A stretch of 64,000 nucleotides of DNA from the NCBI GenBank assembly GCA_943788145.1, contig CALSPD010000015.1, positions 1 through 64,000 on the forward strand, written 5' to 3'. This document shows, piece after piece, positions 28,604 to 37,927 of the stretch; position 1 is the stretch's first letter; the number at the start of each line of letters is the position of its first letter. The notes below the pieces were generated by a model, which worked only from the letters and a program-made list of their open reading frames with translations, was not told the origin of the DNA and ran no database searches. Position numbers and translations under genes: made by a program. This DNA comes from an uncultured Flavobacteriales bacterium. GTDB lineage: Bacteria; Bacteroidota; Bacteroidia; Flavobacteriales_G; Salibacteraceae.

Positions 28604-29126
28604 TTTGAACCAAATGGGTATATGGACCATCAGATTGCAAGCGCATGAGCTGATCAACGGCCACAAAGTTGTAACCCGATGCACTCGGAACGGCAATGCG
28701 CTTTGGCGCATCATTGGTTAAATTCACCTTCAAAGCTGCCATCCGTTCAACCATTGACTCACTTTCCATGAGCTTTTTCGCCTTTGAAATGGCACGCCCT
28801 AAATCGTCCTTCCCAACGGGTTTTAAAATGTAGTCCAATGCACTCATCTCAAAGGCTTGCACTGCATATTGATTATAGGCTGTGATGAATACGATTTGGA
28901 AATCGAGCTGATCGGCATTAAAAAACTCAATCAGGCGCAGTCCTGAATATCCTGGCATGTCGATATCCAGAAAAACTAGATTAGGCTTGAAGCTGTTTAT
29001 AGCGCGCACCCCCGATGGAACATCTTCGCACTGAGCCAACACGCTAACCTCCGGAAAATATAGCTCCAGCAAGCTTTTTAAGGCTTGTCGTGCATTTTCT
29101 TCATCGTCAATAAGTATGGCTTTCAT
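28464..29126 (-). CDS. LytTR response regulator, C-terminally truncated
   Basis: Receiver domain: MKAILIDDEENARQAL, phosphoacceptor Asp in LVFLDIDMPGYSG near residue 55, the Thr in VFITAYNQYAV, and the Lys in DYILKPVGKDDL. The LytTR DNA-binding domain starts (RIAVPSASGYNFVAVDQLM, SRTLKEFDDML) but its conserved end (usually F.RVH.S..IN) is absent. After about 28545 the frame runs antisense into the ice-binding-like gene. Family members bind direct repeats upstream of target genes when phosphorylated by a LytS-type kinase. No kinase is present here, and DNA binding should be lost if the truncation is real. Confidence 0.75.
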   Translation of the reverse strand: MKAILIDDEENARQALKSLLELYFPEVSVLAQCEDVPSGVRAINSFKPNLVFLDIDMPGYSGLRLIEFFNADQLDFQIVFITAYNQYAVQAFEMSALDYILKPVGKDDLGRAISKAKKLMESESMVERMAALKVNLTNDAPKRIAVPSASGYNFVAVDQLMRLQSDGPYTHLVQTNGEKMMASRTLKEFDDMLQTNRPHKCFLLPEQKWHNLWRLPMTNL

Positions 29127-29255
29127 GATACGGACGAAATTACCCTTTACTCAGAATGAGGCCTGCACTTCATTAAGTTAGAACGACCATTCGTTAACTG
29201 ATCCGCAGATAGAATTGAAGATCGATGGAAATTCGAAGCATAAACAGATAACGAT

Positions 29256-31149
29256 ATGAAAACAATATTACAATCAACTCTTTTGATCGCCCTATCGGCC
29301 TTACTCGGCTGTCAATCTTTACGGGCCCAAACCGTCAACAAACTTGATGTATTCGGATACAATCAACAGGAAGGACGTGTATCTACTCAAATCGATTCGG
29401 ATGGAAATCGTTACGTTTTAGCTACACTTCAACACACGGTTGGTAGCTTTTCAGGGTTTCAAACGATCATCATTCGACAAAACACCAATCTCACTTTGGA
29501 TACGCTTTTCAACTATTATTCAGGAGGAAATTATCAGCAGTTTTATAGCATGCGAATAACGAGCAATCGCCTCTATTTCATTGGTTCGATTACTCAAGCT
29601 TTCAATTGGGATACGGTTACAGTTTCAGCCGGAGGAAGCTTCCAAGAGGCTCAGCTTTTCATAGCAGATATAGATGGAAATCCAATAAAATGCATCAACT
29701 TACACGATTACAATGAAACGGCTGTTCCCATTGATTTGGAAGTTAAAGGCAGTGATATTTACATCTGTGGAATTCGTTATTCATTTCCTGCAAAAGGATT
29801 TGTAACTAAGGTGAATGAAAACACAACTACGAGCCTAAATATTTGGAATTATGAGTTTGAAGTCAACTATGGAAACATTGGAAATTCGGCCAATATGTGG
29901 GTCAACAACCTCGCCATTGACAACAGCGGTATTTATGTGGCAGGAAGCTATGCTGGTCATCCACTTTTTATTGCCGACTCATTGCACGCGGCTGACAACA
30001 ACGGTTTCGTTGCGAAACTGAACTTTAGTGGCCAACTACAATGGGCGAAAGGATGCTTTGCTGCCAACAATAGAAGCGATATGCTTGGCACAGCCGTAGG
30101 GTCGGATGGGAATATTTATTATGCTGGAAGATTGAAAGGAGATTTCACCTATGGCTCTACGACCATTTCCGCTTCGAGTAACCAATACAATGGTTTGATC
30201 ATGAAATTATCGCCTGCTGGAGCTTTGCTTGAGTCTGTCGTTTACCAAGGCCGAAGATGGATTAGTTCATCGCATTGAAGCGGATCTTTGTTCCAACACC
30301 TTAGTCACATCCATTCGAATGACAACAGGCATTAACATCGATGGGACTGACTATGCCGGCACAACGGGACATGCATCTATTCTCATTGGAAGAATAGACA
30401 CATCACTACAACACCAATGGGTATTGAGTAGTGGAGCATCAACGGGTTGGAATATTTGTCCTTCTATTCATACGAACGACAAAGGACAGATTGCAGTCGC
30501 TGGAAGCTTAGGATATGGTAATCTCACCATTGGTGGATTAACTGGTGGAACGGGATCAACGGCCAGTCCTTTCGTTTTTACCATTGACGACACCCACCTT
30601 CCCGAAAGCCTAAGCTTGAGCAACAATTCCATAAACGAGGACGCGGCTGTGGGTTCAACAATAGGCAACTTAAGCAGCAGCGACAATTGTGATGACGATT
30701 TAAACTTTAGCTACAGCCTAGTCGCTGGAACGGGTGATACACACAACGCCTCATTTCAAATAGCTGGTGATGAATTACAAACATTGCTTGCCTTGGATTA
30801 CGAAACGCTTCCTGTCATGTCTGTTCGGATCAAAGTAACAGACCAAGGCGGATTGACGCGAGAAGGTGTGTTTGCCATTAATGTAAATGACGTGGTTGAA
30901 GGCCCTGCTTCCGTTGGCGAATTAACTTCCAATCAAGTGACTTTATTCCCAAACCCTTTCCAAGACCTATTGCACATTTCCGCTCCAAGCGATACTCAAA
31001 TAGTGATATACAACGCGCAAGGTGCTGTTGTTTTTAAAGGAAAGTCGAACGTGGTGAACACCGCAGATTGGTCAACTGGCATGTATGTGATTGAAACCAT
31101 ATCCAATCACCAAACTACGACACGAAGCAAATTGATCAAAGCGTTCTAA
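29256..31149 (+). CDS. Secreted repeat protein with cadherin-like and T9SS domains, one frameshift
   Basis: Signal peptide (LLIALSALLGCQSLRAQ), then beta-propeller-like SBBP-type repeats (FVTKVNENTTT, IYVAGSYAGHPLF, GNIYYAGRLKGDFTYG). A cadherin-like module follows (LSNNSINEDAAVGSTIGNL, SFQIAGDELQTLLALDYE, VRIKVTDQGG). Last is a type A T9SS sorting domain (VTLFPNPFQDLLHI to SKLIKAF). A single-base shift near 30235 splits it; the two parts otherwise join without loss. The whole protein is about 630 residues and should be displayed on the cell surface. The ligand is unknown. A terminator follows at 31203. Confidence 0.8.
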
Positions 31150-31202
31150 CCCTAGTTCGCAGAACCCTCCGAATCCCCAATTCATATCGGTAGGTTGTAA
31201 TG

Positions 31203-31238
31203 AAAACGGTTTCGTCAACTGACGGAGCCGTTTTTTAT
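31203..31238 (+). terminator. Rho-independent terminator
   Basis: AACGGTTTCGTCA pairs with TGACGGAGCCGTT (two G-U pairs), followed by TTTTTT. It ends the T9SS gene at 31149. Confidence 0.7.
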
Positions 31239-31295
31239 TTCATACTCAAACTGAACAATGGCGGTAACATTCTGTTGTATAGAACAAAATCCACC

Positions 31296-31886
31296 ATGAA
31301 AATCTTCATCATCATTACGGTTGTATTAGCCGTCATTTTCATCATCGCCCAAGCTTTTGTTATGAGTTCAACCAATAAAACCGAATCGCACGCCTACACT
31401 GTGGTTAAAGACTTTGGTTCGTTTGAAATCCGACAATATGAACCCGCATTGTTTACTAGTGTTGCCATGCAGGCAGCTTCTTACAAAAGCGTTAGCAGTC
31501 AAGGATTTAGAACGCTAGCTGGTTATATTTTTGGCGACAATGATCGCAGTCAAAAAATTGCCATGACCAGCCCGGTAGCAATGACCATGGATGACTCAGT
31601 AACCATGCGATTCAAAGTGCCCGAAGGAATGGCAATGGATGATTTGCCAAAGCCAAACAACCGAAAAATCAGATTTGAAGAACAGCCAGCCAAAACCATG
31701 GCAGCTATTCAGTTTGGAGGTTGGTCAACAGATGAGCGCATTGCCGAATACACTGAAAAGCTCAAAGCGCTTTTAGCTGAGAACAACATTCCTTACACGG
31801 GCGAATTCAACTATTTCGGTTACAATCCTCCCTATGAATTGGTGAACCGGAAAAATGAAATTGCGGTGGAAGTAGTGCTCCAATAA
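31296..31886 (+). CDS. SOUL family heme-binding protein
   Basis: 196 residues from ATG 31296; upstream in-frame codons overlap a terminator and are excluded. The N-terminal hydrophobic segment (IFIIITVVLAVIFIIAQAFV) is an anchor or signal. The SOUL domain follows with YTVVKDFGSFEIRQYEPAL, GFRTLAGYIFGDNDRSQ, KIAMTSPVAMTMDD and GEFNYFGYNPPYE. SOUL proteins bind heme or tetrapyrroles, and their role in bacteria is unclear. It is convergent with the PNGase F-like gene, with 12 bases between stops. Confidence 0.9.
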   Translation: MKIFIIITVVLAVIFIIAQAFVMSSTNKTESHAYTVVKDFGSFEIRQYEPALFTSVAMQAASYKSVSSQGFRTLAGYIFGDNDRSQKIAMTSPVAMTMDDSVTMRFKVPEGMAMDDLPKPNNRKIRFEEQPAKTMAAIQFGGWSTDERIAEYTEKLKALLAENNIPYTGEFNYFGYNPPYELVNRKNEIAVEVVLQ

Positions 31887-31898
31887 TTCAGTCCTAAC

Positions 31899-33809
31899 TT
31901 ATTTAATCACAATAAATCGCGTGCTCGCGCTGCTGCCCTTGCTTTGATAGTGAGCCGTGTAAACACCGCCTTCCAGCCCAGCAATAACAACGGCATTGAG
32001 GCCTGCAACAACTTGCTGACGCACCAACTGCCCCGCTTGATTGTAAATGCTCAACTCGCCTTGTTCAAAGGCTTGTTCGATGGCCAACGTTACTTGATCC
32101 GATGATGGATTTGGGTAAGCGCGAAGAATGGCTTGATCTACCTGGTGTATTTCCTTATTCCCAAGTTGATAACCAACGGTAAAGGTCAACTGCGATCCAC
32201 ATCCAAATTCAGCGTCAAACTTGTGAATGGGCGGAAAAAAATTGGTGGAACTATTTGGATGAATCCACACGCGGCCTACGCCATCGCTATTGGCAAAAAA
32301 GCTCATACCATCGCAGTCGGTGTCTTCTAAAATCAAGGTGTAACAGCCTGAATCTAAGGCTACCGTATCCTGATCGACTTCAAAAGCCGCATAACCACCG
32401 TGTTGAAAAACCACATCGCCATTGCTGTCTTCAATGCGATAGCTGGTTTCGCCTGCTGCGCCATTGTTGTTAAACGCTATGATAAATTCCGAAGGCATGA
32501 CGGTTGGTTCTTCAAAACGCGATTTCATATGATTGTTGTCCGTTCCGGCATCAGCTTCGCCATTCGCTGTTTTCACTTCCACATGAAAGACATTCGATGT
32601 GTAACCTCCAAACAAATGCCAGTCGGTGGAAGGCAAGGAAACAGCAGCGAAGGTGCCTGGGAATAAAACGCCCTTCCACTCGTATTCAAACACTTCAAAT
32701 CCGCCTTCAACCCAATAGTTTAAGACCACTTTCGTAATGACTTCCGATCCTTGGTTGGAAATGACCACTTCTGGATTATTGCAAATTGGGTTTTCCAAAC
32801 TGTGCTGATCTTTCATCGAAGGTCGAATGATATCATCAACAGACACATCTATGGCGTGTTTCCATGGACCGTATTGAAACAACACCGACTCGATAATCCA
32901 CTGCGGATCAAAGCCCGCACCTCCGGTGTAGTTGTAGTTTTCCATATCCACATTGAGTGTGTTGGTTGAACCGGCATCCAAACGATTTCCGATTTCATCG
33001 TCATAGCGCCTGGTTTCAGCGCCTGGACACCAACCAGCGCGCTCATAAATCCAAGTGCCCGTTTGCGGACGCAATGGATTGGCACCACAGTCGTCTCGCC
33101 AAATGTCGCGCTCTACGGCTTGCGAATTATCTACATAAAGGCGGTAGTATTTCTTGCAAAACTCTGCGCAGTTTTCATTGCCACCAAAGCTGTGACCCGA
33201 AGCTACATAGCGAAATTTTGCCGATTTCATGTCTGCATGAACATCCACATCCGTAGCGACCAAATGGCTTTCAATGGGATCGCTGGTGAAACCATATTTA
33301 AACGTGCCGTGATAGATTTGATCAATGGCAAGCACTTCGCGTGGCGGTGTTCCTTCAATCATTTCAAAGTCGATGGTAACGGTAAAGCCATCCTGATAGC
33401 CTCCATAGTTGGCTTTGATGATGCGCTCTCCGGTTAACACAGATGCGTAATCTGTCACATCGATGATCCATTCGTGGGTCCAACCTTCATTGCGGTCGCC
33501 AGCGTAGGGCGTCATAATGCGCACCAACTCCAACCATTGTGTTGTGCTGTCGTTCAACGGATTGGCCACTTCAATCTTAGTTGTGTAATCCCACTCACTG
33601 CAACCGATAGACGGACAGCCGAGCGTATAATGCATCAATATCCTTCGGTAGATTCCTGATTCAGGAAAAGCTGTGGTGTCGTACCAATTTCCAGCCCAGT
33701 CCCAATGCGTGTTTTGGTGCGAATTCACCCAAGTGGTGTCGCCTTCAGCGGCCTGAAGTTGATGAAACCCAAATGCAGCGATGACAACGAGGAGTACTGT
33801 TTTTTTCAT
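31899..33809 (-). CDS. PNGase F-like glycoamidase with T9SS sorting domain
   Basis: 636 residues from ATG 33809. After the signal peptide (VLLVVIAAFGFHQLQA) come the two eight-stranded jelly-roll domains of peptide-N-glycosidase F: GCPSIGCSEWDYTTKIEV, then GHSFGGNENCAEFCKKYY and YERAGWCPGAE. The acidic residues in CSEWDYTT and around GWCPG are the likely catalytic region by family knowledge. The enzyme would release N-glycans from asparagine of glycoproteins outside the cell. The C-terminus (AILRAYPNPSSDQVTLAI to SASTRFIVIK) is a type A T9SS domain. The gene is intact and its start is divergent from the aldo/keto reductase. Confidence 0.9.
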   Translation of the reverse strand: MKKTVLLVVIAAFGFHQLQAAEGDTTWVNSHQNTHWDWAGNWYDTTAFPESGIYRRILMHYTLGCPSIGCSEWDYTTKIEVANPLNDSTTQWLELVRIMTPYAGDRNEGWTHEWIIDVTDYASVLTGERIIKANYGGYQDGFTVTIDFEMIEGTPPREVLAIDQIYHGTFKYGFTSDPIESHLVATDVDVHADMKSAKFRYVASGHSFGGNENCAEFCKKYYRLYVDNSQAVERDIWRDDCGANPLRPQTGTWIYERAGWCPGAETRRYDDEIGNRLDAGSTNTLNVDMENYNYTGGAGFDPQWIIESVLFQYGPWKHAIDVSVDDIIRPSMKDQHSLENPICNNPEVVISNQGSEVITKVVLNYWVEGGFEVFEYEWKGVLFPGTFAAVSLPSTDWHLFGGYTSNVFHVEVKTANGEADAGTDNNHMKSRFEEPTVMPSEFIIAFNNNGAAGETSYRIEDSNGDVVFQHGGYAAFEVDQDTVALDSGCYTLILEDTDCDGMSFFANSDGVGRVWIHPNSSTNFFPPIHKFDAEFGCGSQLTFTVGYQLGNKEIHQVDQAILRAYPNPSSDQVTLAIEQAFEQGELSIYNQAGQLVRQQVVAGLNAVVIAGLEGGVYTAHYQSKGSSASTRFIVIK

Positions 33810-33870
33810 AATCGGAAGTATTGACGGCAAATTTGGACATATATCCGAGACGAAGACATTTAATGAAGGC

Positions 33871-33878
33871 TACATTTG
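33871..33878 (+). promoter_or_regulatory. -7 element TACATTTG for the aldo/keto reductase operon
   Basis: Matches TAnnTTTG 18 bases before the ATG at 33897. No TTG at the expected spacing was found. Confidence 0.45.
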
Positions 33879-33896
33879 GATTTCAATACAATTCTT

Positions 33897-34875
33897 ATGG
33901 AGTATAGAAGACTAGGAAAAGCAGGCGTGCAAGTAAGCGCATTGTCATTTGGTTCGTGGGTAACTTTTGGCAATCAAATCGACAAAAAGGTGGCTGCCGA
34001 ATGCATGGAATATGCCTACGATAACGGAGTCAACTTTTTTGACAATGCCGAGGTGTATGCCAAAGGCGAATCGGAAGTTGTTATGGGTGAAGTGCTGAAA
34101 AAAGCCAATTGGAACCGCGACACCTTCTTGGTATCGTCCAAAGCGTTTTGGGGTGGTGAATTGCCTAACCAAAAAGGCCTCAGCCGAAAACACCTCGTAG
34201 AAGCTTGCCATGCGGGCCATGAAGCGGCTGCAGGTCGACTATCTGGACTTTTATTTCTGCCATCGCCCCGACAAAAACACACCGATGGAAGAAACGGTTT
34301 GGGCCATGAATCATTTGATTCAGCAAGGAAAGGTGCTTTATTGGGGCACCAGCGAATGGAGCGCGCAAGAAGTACAAGAAGCCATCATGGTGGCACGCAT
34401 GAATCATTTGATTCCTCCGAGCATGGAACAACCCCAATACAGTATGTTGGTGCGTCAAAAAGTAGAAGTAGATTTTTTCAAAATTTTTCGGGATTATGGC
34501 TTAGGCACCACCATTTGGTCGCCTTTGGGCAGCGGAGTGCTGACTGGAAAATACAACAAAGGCATTCCTGACGGATCGCGGTTAACGCTAGCCGACATGC
34601 AATGGATTCGCGAAAAGCTTTTGACCGATGAAAACGTGGCTAAAGTCATCCGAATGGAAAAAATTGCAGCCGATCTTAATGTTTCTATGGCCAACCTCGC
34701 GCTCGCTTGGTGTTTGAAAAACCCAAATGTGAGTACTGTCATAACAGGAGCCACAAAGCTTTCTCAGCTGAAAGAAAACTTAAAAGCCATGGATGCCTTG
34801 CCCCTGCTTACGGATGAAGTAATAGATGCCATTGAACTTATTCTCGACAATAAACCCGTTCGACCGACTTTTTAA
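33897..34875 (+). CDS. Aldo/keto reductase (potassium-channel beta-subunit-like), one frameshift
   Basis: From ATG 33897. The catalytic tetrad is visible: Asp in NFFDNAEVYAKG, Tyr in the same motif, Lys in LVSSKAFWGG, His in DFYFCHRPDK. Other family marks are RRLGKAGVQVSALSFGSW, YSMLVRQKVEVDFF, TTIWSPLGSGVLTGKY and NVSTVITGATKLSQL. It reduces aldehydes or ketones with NADPH in the cytoplasm. A single missing base near 34212 splits it between EACHA and MKRLQVDYLDF; the total is about 326 residues, normal for this branch. This is the rightmost frameshift in the window. Its stop overlaps the TonB receptor start (TAATG). Confidence 0.88.
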
Positions 34876-37244
34876 TGCGTGCACTCTTCTTAACGCTTTG
34901 TTTCAGCTTGCTAGGCTTGGTTTCGTGGGCGCAATTAACCCAAACAATCCGTGGTCGAGTTGTAGATAAAGACTCCAAACAACCTCTGATAGGGGCAAAT
35001 GTGGTTATCGTAAATTCCGATCCCTTCATTGGCAACACGGCTGACGTAGAGGGTTATTTCAAACTCGAAGGAATCCCAATCGGTCGCGTGGCGGTAAAAG
35101 TGAGTTTTATTGGCTACGAGGAAGTCCTTTTGCCAAGTGTTGAATTGAATTCATCTAAGGAAGCGGTACTTCAAATTGAAATGCAAGAAAGCGCCATTTT
35201 AGGCGAGGAAGTCGTTGTTACTGCCGATCGAGACAAGACAGAAACGCTGAATCAAATGGCCACAGTGAGCGCTCGAACCTTTTCGGTTGAAGAATCGCAA
35301 CGTTATGCCGGAAGCCTAAATGATGTAAGCAGAATGGCGCAGAACTTCGCTGGCGTGGGCATTGTGAACGACCAACGCAACGATCTCATAATTCGCGGAA
35401 ACTCTTCATTTGGCGTACTCTATAGGCTTGAGGGAATTGACATTCCCAATCCCAATCACTTTTCTTTTCAAGGATCAACCGGTGGTCCAATTTCCATTTT
35501 AAACAATAACGTTCTCAGTAATTCAGACTTTTTCACGGGAGCTTTTCCAGCTGAATACGGAAATGCTTATGCGGGTGCCTTCGACCTTCATTTGAGGAAT
35601 GGAAACGATGAAAAACACGAATTTCTTGGACAGATTGGATTCAATGGGGCCGAATTAATGGCCGAAGGTCCCTTGTCGCGAAAAAGTAGGGCGAGTTATT
35701 TGGTCAATTACCGTTACTCTACGCTTGAGCTTTTTAAGGTCATGGGCTTGAGCTTCGGAACGGTTGCTGTTCCTCAATATCAAGACGGAAATTTTCACAT
35801 TAACCTACCTGACAAGCACGGGAAATGGGACATTTTCGGTTTGGCAGGTATAAGCAATATCGCCTTTTTGGATGCTGAAAAAGATCCGGACGACACCTTC
35901 TTTGACGATCAAGGCGAAGACCTTTATTATGGAACAAGCATGGCAGCTGCAGGCCTTAGCCGAACACAACTGATTGGAAGCAAATCTTATTTAAAAGCCA
36001 CCCTCTCTTGGAGCTATAACGGCAGGTCTATCATCAACGACACCTTAAATGTTGCTGGCGATGCCTTCAACGTATACAAGAACAACTCAACCGAAGGGAA
36101 GTATTCGCTCATGTTGATGTTCAATAAGAAATTCAATGCGAGACACACTACGCGCATCGGTTCATTCAACGACTTGCTCTACTTCAATATGGATGAAAAG
36201 TTTTGGGTTCAAAGCAATCAAGACTATTTCACACGCAGCGATTTCAGCGGTACAACATGGTTATTGCAGCCCTTTGTCCAACATCAATATCGTCCTGGTG
36301 AAAAATGGACGGTGAATGGCGGAGTACACTTTTTGGTTTTTCTATTGAACGAAAGCTTTACAATCGAACCGCGATTGGGAATAAAATATAAAGCCGCCCC
36401 TCGATTGACGCTAGGAGCCGCTTACGGTCGACACGGTCAATTACCTCCCATGCTGTTATACTTTAGAAAAACTCAGACTGCAAGCGGAGCAGGAACCATT
36501 CGAAATCAAGACCTGAAACCTCTTTTAAGCGATCATTATGTTGTAAGTGCCGATTACCGAATCAGCGAACAAACCCATGTAAAAGTGGAGGCTTACTATC
36601 AAGTATTATCTCAAGTTCCCATAGACTCATTAAACACAACATATTCCGTTTTAAATCAAGGAGCAAATTTTGATTTCAGCTATCCACAGCGCTTGGTAAA
36701 CGAGGGAAGCGGAAAAAATTACGGGATAGAAATCACCCTAGAACGGTTCTTAAATCGTGGATTCTATTACTTGCTGACGGCTTCCATCTTTAATAGTGAA
36801 TACACAGCCCAAAATGGCAAATCATATAACACTGCTTTTAACGGGAATCAGGCATATACGCTATTAGCCGGGAAGGAATGGCGCCTCACAAAAAACCAGG
36901 AAGCAAAAAATCAATTGAAACTAACCATTGATGCTCGACTAGCTTATGCGGGCGGTTTACGCTACACTCCGTTGAATCAAGCTGCGACTGATTTGACAGG
37001 CTTTGCTGTTTACGATTACAACCAACATTTCGAACGAAAATATCCCGACTATTTTAGACCAGATTTACGCATCGCCCTAAAAATGAATGGTAAGAAAGTG
37101 ACGCAAGAATGGGCCGTTGATTTGCAAAACATTATAAACCGAAAGAATATTTTCTCTCGAGAATTTTCCCCTACTTCGTTGCGGCTTGAAGACCGGTACC
37201 AACTTGGGTTTTTGCCCGTATTGCTCTATCGAATCTATTTCTGA
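34875..37244 (+). CDS. TonB-dependent receptor with carboxypeptidase-like N-terminal domain
   Basis: 789 residues, intact. Order: signal peptide (LCFSLLGLVSWAQ), carboxypeptidase-regulatory-like domain (IRGRVVDKDSKQPLIGAN), plug domain (EEVVVTADRDKTETLN, NDLIIRGNSSFGVLYRLEG, FFTGAFPAEYGNAYAG), then an outer-membrane barrel ending LPVLLYRIYF with the terminal aromatic. No SusD-like partner is adjacent, so the substrate (siderophore, vitamin, peptide or other) cannot be told. It is embedded in a run of overlapping genes: 1-base overlaps with the reductase upstream and aat downstream. Confidence 0.92.
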   Translation: MRALFLTLCFSLLGLVSWAQLTQTIRGRVVDKDSKQPLIGANVVIVNSDPFIGNTADVEGYFKLEGIPIGRVAVKVSFIGYEEVLLPSVELNSSKEAVLQIEMQESAILGEEVVVTADRDKTETLNQMATVSARTFSVEESQRYAGSLNDVSRMAQNFAGVGIVNDQRNDLIIRGNSSFGVLYRLEGIDIPNPNHFSFQGSTGGPISILNNNVLSNSDFFTGAFPAEYGNAYAGAFDLHLRNGNDEKHEFLGQIGFNGAELMAEGPLSRKSRASYLVNYRYSTLELFKVMGLSFGTVAVPQYQDGNFHINLPDKHGKWDIFGLAGISNIAFLDAEKDPDDTFFDDQGEDLYYGTSMAAAGLSRTQLIGSKSYLKATLSWSYNGRSIINDTLNVAGDAFNVYKNNSTEGKYSLMLMFNKKFNARHTTRIGSFNDLLYFNMDEKFWVQSNQDYFTRSDFSGTTWLLQPFVQHQYRPGEKWTVNGGVHFLVFLLNESFTIEPRLGIKYKAAPRLTLGAAYGRHGQLPPMLLYFRKTQTASGAGTIRNQDLKPLLSDHYVVSADYRISEQTHVKVEAYYQVLSQVPIDSLNTTYSVLNQGANFDFSYPQRLVNEGSGKNYGIEITLERFLNRGFYYLLTASIFNSEYTAQNGKSYNTAFNGNQAYTLLAGKEWRLTKNQEAKNQLKLTIDARLAYAGGLRYTPLNQAATDLTGFAVYDYNQHFERKYPDYFRPDLRIALKMNGKKVTQEWAVDLQNIINRKNIFSREFSPTSLRLEDRYQLGFLPVLLYRIYF

Positions 37245-37927
37245 TGCCTGTTTACCAATTACCCGAATCCATCGTTTTCCCTTCGCCCGATTTGGCCGAG
37301 GAAGATGGCTTATTGGCCATTGGTGGTGATTTGAGCTTAGAACGCCTGATTCTGGCTTATGAAAACGGCATTTTTCCTTGGTATAATCCCGATCAACCCA
37401 TGCTGTGGTGGAGTCCTCCGAAACGTATGCTGCTCTATCCTGGCGACTTCAAAACGAGTAAATCGTTGAAAAAGTCCATTGAAAAAGGTGGTTTTGAAAT
37501 GCGCATCGACACCGAGTTTAATCAGACTATGGCGGCTTGCGGTAATGTGCCTCGACCCACTCAGGATGGAACATGGATTAGCCCAGAAATGCTTGAAGCC
37601 TATACCGCCCTTTATGAACAGGGTTTTGCCCACAGCTTCGAATGTTGGAAAGATGGACAGCTGGTGGGTGGGTTATACGGTGTTTCCCTCGGTCGCGCTT
37701 TTTTCGGGGAATCCATGTTTAGCTTAGTCTCTGACGCCTCCAAGGTAGCCTTCCATCATTTGCATGAGTTTATTTTGCGGCATCAGTTTCACTTTGTTGA
37801 TTGCCAACTTCACACGAATCATTTGGCCTCGTTAGGAGCGCGAGAAATTGACAGAAGTGTTTATTTGCAAGAATTGAAGGCTGCATTGGCCTTTCCAGAC
37901 CTACGGCAACTATGGACGAAGCTATAA
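37244..37927 (+). CDS. aat: Leucyl/phenylalanyl-tRNA-protein transferase
   Basis: 227 residues, close to the usual 230. It transfers Leu or Phe from charged tRNA to the N-terminal Lys or Arg of proteins, marking them for ClpS/ClpAP degradation (N-degron pathway). Family motifs are FPSPDLAEEDGLLAIGGDL, NGIFPWYNPDQPMLWWSPPK, TWISPEMLEAYTALYEQG, VGGLYGVSLGRAFFGESMF and VDCQLHTNHLASLGA. Its ATG overlaps the TonB receptor stop (TGATG), and its end overlaps the RNA methyltransferase start by 16 bases. Confidence 0.96.
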   Translation: MPVYQLPESIVFPSPDLAEEDGLLAIGGDLSLERLILAYENGIFPWYNPDQPMLWWSPPKRMLLYPGDFKTSKSLKKSIEKGGFEMRIDTEFNQTMAACGNVPRPTQDGTWISPEMLEAYTALYEQGFAHSFECWKDGQLVGGLYGVSLGRAFFGESMFSLVSDASKVAFHHLHEFILRHQFHFVDCQLHTNHLASLGAREIDRSVYLQELKAALAFPDLRQLWTKL

